Shown in pieces: positions 55,761-64,000 of a stretch of DNA of 64,000 nucleotides. Origin of the DNA: Stomoxys calcitrans (Eukaryota; Arthropoda; Insecta; Diptera; Muscidae). Position 1 is the first letter of the stretch; each line of letters begins with the position of its first letter. The notes under the pieces were generated by a model. The model was not told the origin of the DNA and made no database searches. It saw only the letters and a program-made list of their open reading frames with translations. Position numbers and translations under genes: made by a program. Location of the stretch: positions 61,045,373-61,109,372 of the forward strand of contig NC_081554.1 of the NCBI RefSeq assembly GCF_963082655.1, in the 5' to 3' direction.

Positions 55761-56375
55761 CCATAGTTGATACGTATTCATATATCTCAAAATCGACAGG
55801 AGTCTGGTTTAGCCCCGGAAGGATGTCAAGACCTAGGTGGCCTATATATGTCTTGACGTTAATGGGGATTTAAATCACTTTGTCGACAAGTGCAAACTGA
55901 ATGATGTGTACTCTCATTTTACGGTGTCTTATATAAAAACTCACCGTTGACCTTATGGTTAACCTTAGCAGAGCATAATCCTTCCACAAGGACATAGAGT
56001 GGAAAACATACTTTAATACTATTTCCCCATAAAGTGTAATAGAAAACACCATGCCCCAATAGTTTTCTCTTCTCTTTGGAGCCTCATTCGCCCTAATCTA
56101 ATAGCAAAAGGTGAACAGAAGAAACCATGTGCAGAGATCTATTTCAACGATAATGAAAGCAACATGGGATAACAAATGGCCATACTGCCCCGCGGTAAAT
56201 TCCTTAAAAATGCACAACGCAAAAAGGATGAGCACGAAAAAGAACACAAAGCAGCGGAAAATCAACGAACCATGTATCGACTCTTGAAATGAGGGCTCTC
56301 AGTGAGTGAAACTCTAACACATCACCATATCTAGCTGGACAAGACGAATAGAATACAAGTGGGCTGATGTCCAAC
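55761..56375 (-). other. probable intron of the host gene, no other feature
   Basis: The sequence lies immediately downstream of the splice donor at 56381 and has no recognised coding region. How far left the intron extends through the repeats cannot be told. Confidence 0.5.
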
Positions 56376-56381
56376 ACTTAC
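56376..56381 (-). promoter_or_regulatory. splice donor of the host exon
   Basis: On the minus strand the coding sequence CTG-CCC-ATT-ATG is followed by GTAAGT, a perfect consensus 5' splice site in phase 0. Beyond it the open frame runs only 16 more codons (VSVGHQPTC...) to a stop at 56331. Confidence 0.8.
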
Positions 56382-59348
56382 CATAATGGGCAGCAACAAT
56401 TCATGCGTTTCGTTGCCTCGCCACAGATGCGAATCCTGTGGCACATTCGAGATTTCACATTCAAGTGAATTGATTTTCTCCTGCAAGCGGCTGAGTATGC
56501 GTGGACGTACGATCGGTTTCAGTGGCGCTTTAGTGGGATTAGTTGAAATGGCCGTAGGCCTAGATGTTTGAGCGATGTCGTAAATGGGCAATATGGAGGC
56601 GGATGAGGATGCTTCCGCTTTCCTGCTGTTGCTGCTGCTGCTGCTGAATGCGAACGGAGTTAAGCCGGCAGCCGACATGGCATTTGGAGAAGATGTTAAA
56701 GCATTTGATCGGCTTTCCGCTTTGTACACTTCCAAGGGTTTTGCCGTTGTTAAGCCCAATGGATTAGTTGTGTATGGCATTGTGGATGTGGCATCGGCGG
56801 CGGCAGGTGTTATTGTTGAAACAGATAGAGATGCTGGGGATTTGGTGCGCATGGTATTAGCGTTGGTGTTGATGTTTGCATTACTTTCTTCACTTGCCTT
56901 AATGCTGTTGGTGCTGGGCAACATGCTCTTTATCAACAATTTGGCTTTTTTGAATTCTTTGTGAAACTTTTTCGTTGTCGTCTTCATTGGCAATTCTATG
57001 TTGGTGTTGCTGCGGCTGGTAGTGCTGCCCTGGCTTGTGGTAGTGCGGGTGGTGCTGGTGCTGGTGCTGGTACTGGTAGTGGTAGTGGTGCTTGCACTGC
57101 TAGTTTTGGGGTTTTGTGTTGTAGATGATGTGCTAGTAGCTGCGGTTTCTATGGTGTCGCCGGAGGAATTTTCTTTATGCTTTGTTGCCTGCACCGTAAC
57201 TCGTTTGATGGCCAAACTTTTCTGTGGTTGCTCCCTCAGTTCGTGCATTTCTTCCAGTTTGGCTATTTTCGGAGAATGCAAGACCGCAAAACTGTTCAGA
57301 GTCAACGAAGATGAAGGTGCCACCACCTCGCCATTCAAGCTGTTGCCATTATTATCCTTAGCCTTGTCATGCGGCTGCTGCTGTTCAGTGTTGTGTAGCT
57401 GTTGCTGTGATTGTTTGCTCTTGTGCAGCAACATTTCATTGTACAACTCTTTGCTGTTGTAGAATTTTGTAGTGGAAAATTCCGGTTGTGTTCGGGGCAC
57501 ATGCATGCCAGCCATGGTGTCATGGCCCTGATTTACTGCCACACCGCCACTCCCAGCCATTGGCTCACTGCCTCGCGGGTATTTGTCACCCTCTGCAGTA
57601 GCTGCACTCAAATGTTGGCGTGGTTCATTAATGTTGCTGCTAAATTTGGTATTGGCAAAATCAAAATGCTGCATGGCATGCCCGGCATCGCTGGCAATGC
57701 GATGCATGGGAAAGTCAAAACTTTTCTTAACACGACGTTCAATGAACTCAACGGGTCTCATTACCACAGCAGCTAGCTGGGCGGCAGGGGCACTGGTAGC
57801 AGCATGGCTTTTGCTGGGCTTTTCATGATTCACCAAATGAAGATGAGGCTTAGGCATGAGCTTAACAACTTTCTTTTTCTCCATAGGCCTTGGCGGGGTG
57901 TCTGTGGGCTGTTGTTCTGTGGTGGCATCGCTTTTCTTGTCCACTGCCATGTCGGTGGCAAATTCCTTTAACTGGAATTTCTCTTCGATTTCTGTGATGA
58001 CTCCATCTTCCTCCTGCAGCACTTTGCCAGTGAAATCAACCACTGGAGTGGCTGGATGTAAATAAGGACTCCAATTGATGTTGTGCTCATACGGCTGTCC
58101 CAAGTACTTTTTGGATTCTTTGCCCTTGCTACCATAGTGCTGCACTTCGTTGGGCATTAGATTCTGCTTCCATTCTTGTTCCTCGTCCTTGTGTTTGGGT
58201 GTGAAAATGGTGCGCTCCAGCAACAGTTTGTTGTTTGCCTCCTGTATGAGGGGTTTGAAATCATCCAGAGATTTTTGATTTTCAGTTTTTGCCAACGCCA
58301 ACTGGGGAGTTGATGTCATGGGTGTTAATGTGGGGCTGTCACTGGTGGCAATATAAGCGAATTGTATGGAATCGATGACAATTTCCTTTGCCGGTTTCTT
58401 GTCATCATCATTCTTAACCTCTTTGGGTGTATGGAGGACCAATGCTGGGGCTGGGCTGTTACTTTGCTGTTCTAAAACTGGCAAAGTTGTAGTCTCCCCT
58501 TTCTCATTATCTGTTGCTGATGATGCTATGGCCTCTGTGTTCGTTGTTGCTGCTGTCATTTCCCTTTTGTCATGTATATTCAGTATCTCTGCATTTCCGT
58601 TTGCCGTTGCTTGTTGCTGCATATCCGCTTCCTTGAGCCAAGACCCTGGCGTTGCAAATGTCTGTTGCTGTTGCTCTGTTGGTTTCATTGTCGTTGCTGT
58701 GATTTGTTGCCGCATTTCGAGGGATTCCTTAGCCGTTGATTCTTTGCTTTGATCTTTTATTTCCTTTTCGCCGCTATTCATTTGTTCCTGAATAGCAGCT
58801 ATTGTTACTTCGCTATTCACCGTACGATGGGAGGGCAGAGGTGAAGAAGACGCCTCACCTTCTTCGTCTTCGCCAGCTGCTGCTGTTATTGTTGTGGCCG
58901 GAGCATTAGAAGATGCCAAGGTTGTTGTTGCTGTGCTCTCAGCAGCTGTAGCAACACTCTCCTCCAAAGGTGTTGAGGCTGGGGCCCCTGTTCCGGTCTC
59001 AGCCACGGAGGAGGCCACAAAGATAATGGGTGTTGTGTTTAAATCTGAACCAGTTGCAGCCCCTGTTGTTGCTTTGTCACTAACTGCATTGTCCGTTGTT
59101 CTTTTCGCCGTCGTTGTGGCCACAAACAACAAATCATCATCACGCTGAAGTTTTATTTCCGCCGTCAACCCAGTAGGCGGCTGCGACGATGGGGTTTCAC
59201 CCACCAGCTCCGAAGTCGAGTGCATTGTTGTTAGTTCCTCTTGACTGAAGGCTGGCACAGGAGATGGCGTTAACGTTGCCGCATGGCTTACTGTCAACTC
59301 ACCAAGAATTAAATTTAAGGTGACTATGAGAACCCATTTGCTAGACAT
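56382..59348 (-). CDS. secreted/ectodomain mucin-like protein, large coding exon
   Basis: A 989-codon open exon. I prefer the ATG at 59348 (AAAATGTCT) because it starts a standard signal peptide: MSSKWVLIVTLNLILGEL, with cleavage likely after the SHA/ATL region. An upstream in-frame ATG at 59378 would add ten residues. The protein is rich in Thr, Ser, Ala, Pro and Gln and has almost no Cys. It has polar low-complexity tracts, including a near-pure Thr/Ser stretch coded around 56990-57130, suggesting dense O-glycosylation. The last part is different, with a conserved-looking CEISNVPQDSHLWRGNETHEL segment containing an N-glycosylation sequon and ending at a consensus splice donor. The gene therefore continues in exons not identified here, probably with a folded or membrane domain. 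I do not recognise the family. No stop or frameshift occurs across almost 3 kb, in contrast to everything else in the window. Confidence 0.85.
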
Positions 59349-59625
59349 TTTCAAGCAGGCTATTTCAGACTCTTTCATTATATTTTAAATGTTATTATTA
59401 TAGGGTTTGTTTATGTTTTCTTTAAATTATACTCCTACTACTCCTCGTTTAGGCTTTAAGATTTGATTTTGTTTTCGTTCCCTTTACTCAATGGGAGTAT
59501 AGGACTATTATCTCATTGGCTTGTCCTTGAAGTTGTGGCCTATGAGAGTGGACATTTCATTTCGCTAAAATTTTCTTAGGTTAGCAGTTTTCGTTTTTGT
59601 TGACGACTGATAATTCTGGATTATC
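59349..59625 (-). other. probable 5' UTR of the host exon
   Basis: Between the chosen ATG and a candidate acceptor (CTTTTACAG) lie 277 bp without in-frame extension. It is inferred as UTR from the acceptor and the absence of an upstream coding frame. Confidence 0.5.
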
Positions 59626-59645
59626 CTGTAAAAGAAATGGAAAAA
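59626..59645 (-). promoter_or_regulatory. candidate splice acceptor upstream of host exon
   Basis: The minus strand reads CCATTTCTTTTACAG then GATAATCC: a pyrimidine-rich run followed by CAG at 59626-59628. It is the best acceptor-like site upstream of the start codon; no transcript evidence is available. Confidence 0.5.
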
Positions 59646-59790
59646 CAGACAAAAATTAATTTTATTTTTCATAAGATGAGCAAATATACTAGGGAACAAA
59701 AAAATTTATAAAAAGTTTTACATTAAAATAGTTTAAACAAATAATTCGTTGTTAAATGAGCCGCTAGCTGAATTCAGTTGATTCCGCAAA

Positions 59791-60943
59791 TTTTTATACC
59801 CTACATCACTGCTGTGGTACTTAACTTAGTGAATTAGTTTGTAACACCCAAAAGGAAGAGATATAGACCCATTGATAAGTATAACGATCGACTCAGAATT
59901 ACTTTCTGATTCGATTTAGCAATGTCCGCCTGTCTGTCTGTCTGTACGTCTGTCCATGTTAATTTGTGTACAAACTACAGGTCGCAATTTTCATTCGATC
60001 GTCTTCAAATTTGGTTTGGGCATGTTTTTCGGCTTAGAGACGAAGCCTATTGAAATTGCAAAAAATCGGTTACGATTTGGATATAGCTCCCATATATATG
60101 TTCGTCCGATTTGCAGTAATACTGCGATAAAATGGTCATTTATTAACTGATTCTCTTGAAATTTGGCAGAAGGGACTCTCTCTTAACTCTCGACATTACT
60201 GGTGAATTTTATGGAAATCGGTTCAGATTTAGATATAGTTCTCATATATATATATCGCCCGATTTTCACTACTAGAGCCACTGCAAGCGCATTTATTGAT
60301 CAATCTTCCCAAAATTTTGTACAACGACTTTCCTCGACGACATCCACAATGTCTATAAAGTTTGCTCGAAATCGGTTCAGATTTAGACATGGCTCCCAAA
60401 AATATGTTCGCCCGATTTGCAGTAAAATTGCAATTAAATGGTCATTTATTAGCTGATTCTCTTGAAATTTGTTAGGAAGGATTTTCTCTTGACTCTCGAC
60501 ATTACTGGTGAATTTCAATGAAATCGGTTTAGAGTTAGATATAGCTGTCATATATGTATATCGCCAATTTTTACTTTTAGAGTTACAGCAAGCACATTTA
60601 TTGACCAATCTTGCCAAAATTTTGCACAACGGTTTCATCGACAATGGCCTTCTGAAAAATTTGCTCGTAATTGGTTCAGATTTAGATATAGCTCCCATAT
60701 ATATGTTCATCAGATTTTGGTTAATTTGCATTAATGTTGTCATTTGTCAACCGTATTTATGCCAGTTTGAACATATTTGCTCGAAATCTGATACGGATTG
60801 TTTAATAACCTATCTAAAAAAATCCGCCGAGGTCCATCAAAATTGGTTCAAAATTGGATATAGGTCCTACATTGTATTTATAGGGTAGGTGTAGGGTATT
60901 ATACAGTCGGCACCGCCCGACTTTTGCCCTTCCTTACTGGTTC
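59791..60943 (+). mobile_element. mini-me-like element, subfamily B, full length
   Basis: The head (tttttataccctacatcactgctgtgg) at 59791 is followed by the microsatellite (gtccgcctgtctgtctgtctgtacgtctgtcc, 59925-59956), about six units and the tail (attatacagtcggcaccgcccgacttttgcccttccttactgg) to 60943. Part of the tail forms the AGTCGG...CCGACT hairpin. It lies just upstream of the host gene's 5' end. Confidence 0.85.
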
Positions 60944-61105
60944 AACATAAGTTATTACAGTTTGAACATACGGATTGTTTAATGTTCCATTTGAAAACAT
61001 CCGCCGAAGTCCATTTAATTGGTTCAGAATTAGATATAGTTCCCAGCTTGTACTTATAGGTGAAGGGTATTATACAGCTGGCACAGCCCAACTTTTTTTC
61101 TTTCC
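60944..61105 (+). mobile_element. extra mini-me subfamily B tail
   Basis: A second tail unit (gaacatacggattgtttaatgttcc, then attatacagctggcacagcccaac, then ctttccttatagg) follows directly, so two tails stand in tandem. Confidence 0.65.
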
Positions 61106-62545
61106 TTATAGGTATGCGTCGGAGTCGAGCAAATTACCTCGACTCCGACTACGGAATCTTCGGTACCCACCACCACGGATTCCGCTAAAAATTTACGCTT
61201 ATTAACTGAGTTTGTATTTGAATTATTTTGGTCTCAGGTAGTCATATCGGGATATTTAGGGGGGCCTTTATAACCATATTGACCGATTCGGATCATACTT
61301 GGCATGGATGTTGAAAGTCATAACATAAGTCTTTGTTCTAAGTTTCAGCCAATTTAGGCTTCTAAGGTCTGAAGAAATCAAATCCGAGAATTGGTTTATA
61401 TGGGGGCTATATCTGTTTATAGACCGATTCAGATCATACTTGGTATGAATGTTGAAAGTCATAACTCAAGCCTTTGTTTTAAACAACAGCCACATCGGAT
61501 GAAAATTTAAGCTTCTAAGGGCTCAAGGAGTCAAATCCAGGGATCGGTTTATATGGGGGCTATCTCTGTTTGTAGACCGATTCGTATCATACTTGGCGTA
61601 GATGTTAAAAGTCATAACATCGGATGACAATTGTGGCTTCTAGGGTCTCAAGAAGTCATATCGTGGAATTGGTTTATATGGGGGGTTTATATCAGTTCAT
61701 AGACTGTCTAAGTTTGTACTTGGCATGGATGTTGGAAGTCATAACACCAGTCTTTGTTTCAAATATCCGCCAAATCGGATGAAAATTGAGGCGTCAAAAA
61801 GTCAAATATGGGGATCGGTTTATATGGGGTTAATGTATGTTAAAAGACCGATTCAGATTAAACTTGGCATGGATGTTTGTAGTCATAACACCAGTCTTTG
61901 TTCCAAATTTCAGCCAAATCGAGGCTTCTAGGGACTCAAAAAGTCAAATCCGGGGATTGGTTTATATGGAGGCTATATCTGTTTATAGACCGAGATCATA
62001 CTTGGCATATTAAAAGTCATAACATAAGTCTTTGTTTCAAATTTTAACCAAATCGGATGACAATTGAGGCTTATAGGGGCTCAAGAAGTCAAATTCGGGG
62101 ATCGGTTTATATGGTTGCTATATCTGTTTATAGGCCGATTCGGATTATACTCTTCATGGATGTAAGTTAAGTTTTTGTTCTAAATTGCAACCAAATCGGT
62201 TGAAGTTTAAGGCTCCTAAGGGCTCAAGCAGTCAAATCGGGGGATCGGTTTATATAGGAACTATTTCCAGAACTGAACCGATATGGCCCATTTGCCATTC
62301 CCAATAACCTTCATCAATAAGAAGTATTAGTGTAAAATTTCATGCGACTAGCTTTACGTGCTCGGCCGCTATCAAGATTTCCACAGACGAATGTGGCTGG
62401 ATCAACCCAGAATATCGAGAAAATTCAGAATATATATACTTTATAGGGTCGAAGATCAAGTGTTACAAACGGAATGTGTTAAGTGTTACAAACTGAATGA
62501 CTAGATAAGTATACGCCCATCCTATGGTGGTAGGTATAAACATTT
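61106..62545 (-). mobile_element. mini-me-like element, subfamily C/D-related
   Basis: An array of about seven units, with ggggatcggtttatatggggg markers at about 61390, 61548, 61673, 61818, 61960, 62105 and 62248 (120-160 bp apart), ends in a reversed head (agaatatatatactttatagggtc, then cccatcctatggtggtaggtataaa). The microsatellite is lost (ttccacagacgaatgtggctgg). Confidence 0.75.
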
Positions 62546-62599
62546 TGTGCTTGAAGTCGTGTAAAAATTTCTAGAATCAAATTCTGCTCTCAAGCACCC

Positions 62600-63470
62600 T
62601 TTATTACAATATTACAGTCATTCATATTCGTTTTTTTTTTTATTGCTTTTTGGGTTGATAGGTGTGGACCCTTGACCCCAAATTTTATTTTAGATTGCTA
62701 CATCGATTTTGCATAAGTAGGCTCGTAATCCTATGTGTCCTGTTATGACACCGAAAGCTATGAAGACCTCCTTCTTACTTCCTTTCAGTAATAGCCTCGT
62801 CTTCTCCCGATGCGGATCTCCCCATAGGAATTTCGTTATTCAACGGACCGTTTCGATGTTCGTTTGTCGAACTCGTCGACCCGAAAGATTTCGCGTAAAC
62901 CAAGTTAATTGACGGCAGACCTCTGCCCAATCGTCCGTTCTTTCATTTCGCCTTACTAGGTTATAACCCAACACCGAAACTATGCGGATTGTGCTAAGCT
63001 CGGAGAAGGCGTTTATCTCCTTCGTACACTCCAAGACTGTTCGAGACCTTACCACCCTGTTGCTATTGTCCTAATGGCCAGTTTACTGTCCGTAAAGACG
63101 TTCACACTTAACATCCTGGCGTAAATACCACACCATGTCACGTATTCCGTGGACGCCCGAATCTCCGCCTGCATTACCGTTTTTTGGTCAGGTAGTTCAA
63201 GACAGATCTGTTCCTGCGTTCTTAATGTAGAACCCAAGGCCCACTCTGTCCTCTAGCTTTGATCCAATCAAAGCGTGAACTTACAGATACCAATGCCAGA
63301 GCTACATCAATCCAAGACTGTTCTATTGGCAGCAGTGACTCGCACTCGTCCTTATATGTCGTCTCAGATATACGATACGAAACCTCTTCCATTCATTCTA
63401 GGTTAACTAACGTCACCTCGATTATACCACGATGGTATAATATGCTTCTAATATAATTAATCTATTCTCC
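62600..63470 (-). mobile_element. LINE family 1-like RNase H region, degenerate
   Basis: Minus frames give LPDQKTVMQAEIRASTEYVTWCG (RNase H Glu), SVNVFTDSKLAIRTIA (Asp) and VRSRTVLECTKEINAFSE, then a decayed VLGYNLVRRNERTDD. Text encoding the first Asp is present around 63240 in another frame. It is more diverged from the other family 1 copies than they are from each other. Confidence 0.75.
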
Positions 63471-63474
63471 CATT

Positions 63475-63742
63475 GCCTTATACACCGATATGAAATCTTG
63501 ACTTCTTGAGCCTGTTAAAGGCGCAAATATTATCCGATTTGGCTGAAATTTTGTACAACGGCTTCTCCCATGACCTTTAACATACGTGTCGAATATGGCA
63601 TGAATCGGTTTATAGCCTAATCAATATTCTTTTATCCTTTGTTTGCCTAAAAAGAGATACCGTGGAAAGAGTTCTACAGATACGATCCACGGTGGAGGTT
63701 ATATAAGATTCGGCCCGGCCGAACTTAGCACACTTTTACTTG
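63475..63742 (+). mobile_element. mini-me subfamily A, tail part
   Basis: One or two units (gcgcaaatattatccgatttggctgaaatttt) are followed by the tail, with the hairpin TTCGGCCCGGCCGAA at 63709-63723, ending cacacttttacttg. It separates two LINE family 1 pieces. Confidence 0.8.
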
Positions 63743-64000
63743 TTTTCTTTAGCACAAATTCTGTAATGATAAGCCTTCGCTTCACCTCATTATTCCAATA
63801 TTCCGGTGTCTCCGTGAGTCCAGTCGTATGCTGTGGAAAATGCGTTTTCATCAAAAGGCTCAACGTGGCTCAAGACAGATCTGTTCCTGCGTTCTTAATG
63901 TAGAACCCAAGGCCCACTCTGTCCTCTAGCTTTGATCCAATCAAAGCGTGAACTTACAGATAGCAATGCCAGAGCTACATCAATCCAAGACTGTTCTATT
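63743..64000 (-). mobile_element. rearranged LINE family 1 pieces, cut at window edge
   Basis: The segment at 63760-63868 is the pre-RT linker (minus frame: LMKTHFPQHTTGL). The segment 63871-64000 is RNase H N-terminal text nearly identical to 63198-63327. The two parts are in an order not found in the intact LINE, where the RNase H lies 3' of the RT. Confidence 0.75.

Larger units (their letters stand above)
63198..64000. repeat. near-identical 130-bp direct repeat, offset 673 bp
   Basis: 63198-63327 and 63871-64000 (caagacagatctgttcctgcg...) differ at about one visible base (atac/atag). The second copy continues past the window edge. The segments flanking the two copies differ. Confidence 0.9.

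Noticed and set aside
56386..59148. Plus-strand open frames of 60-154 codons (VLVLVLVVV-type and others)
   Set aside because: They are antisense shadows of the mucin-like exon, caused by its Thr/Ala/Gln codon composition; no domains and no splice signals.

Overview
The window looks like nuclear DNA from a fly, most likely a calyptrate/muscid such as a Stomoxys or Musca relative. The evidence is that one large spliced host exon sits in about 60 kb of decayed, nested transposons of types known from Diptera: mini-me/DINE-1-like elements, RNase H-bearing LINEs, mariners and a tRNA-derived SINE. There are no bacterial operons, rRNA genes or CRISPR arrays. The species is inferred, not shown.

Layout. 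About a third of the window consists of mini-me-like (Helentron-associated, DINE-1-type) non-autonomous elements. The head reads TTTTTATACCCTCCACC, followed by a GTCC/GTCT microsatellite and an array of roughly 153-bp units. The tail carries a TTCGGCC-GGCCGAA hairpin and ends GCTTTTACTTG. I separate subfamilies A-D by head and unit sequence (labels local to this report). Three RNase H-bearing LINE families (labelled 1, 2, 3) lie in or beside these elements: family 1 at 1-1150, 3463-3709, 5649-7636, 24370-27895, 53176-55697 and 62600-64000; family 2 at 1528-2995, 4556-4966, 11040-11415, 11556-11833 and 42567-42650; family 3 at 19799-22157. An R1-like LINE (14284-15614) and an RTE-like LINE (37110-38235) are also present. 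All are 5'-truncated and broken.

DNA transposons: two mellifera-type DD34D mariners (10021-10972, 45554-46419) with a 226-bp deletion derivative (38489-38714), a nearly complete DD41D mariner (48977-50251) with a relic of the same family (24106-24365), a 232-bp TA-flanked MITE (554-785) and a long-TIR MITE (3710-4237) with a partial relative near 35 kb. A tRNA-derived SINE is present at 48038-48344 with a target duplication, plus two poorer copies.

The only convincing host gene is on the minus strand at 56382-59348: a 989-codon coding exon for a secreted, Ser/Thr-rich, mucin-like protein, with a consensus splice donor at its 3' end and a likely 5'-UTR acceptor upstream. The remaining exons lie outside the part I can recognise, probably to the left beyond the repeats.

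The most interesting structures are the strict 153-bp period shared by sequence-divergent mini-me subfamilies (up to 16 units), a ~608-bp GGAC/GGAT microsatellite inside one of them, a three-layer nest at 48.4-52.4 kb, a stepwise deletion series of one mariner family, a large inverted duplication inside a LINE, duplicated UUCG hairpins in an R1-like 3' region, and telomere-like TTAGG/CCTAA tails on several LINE families.
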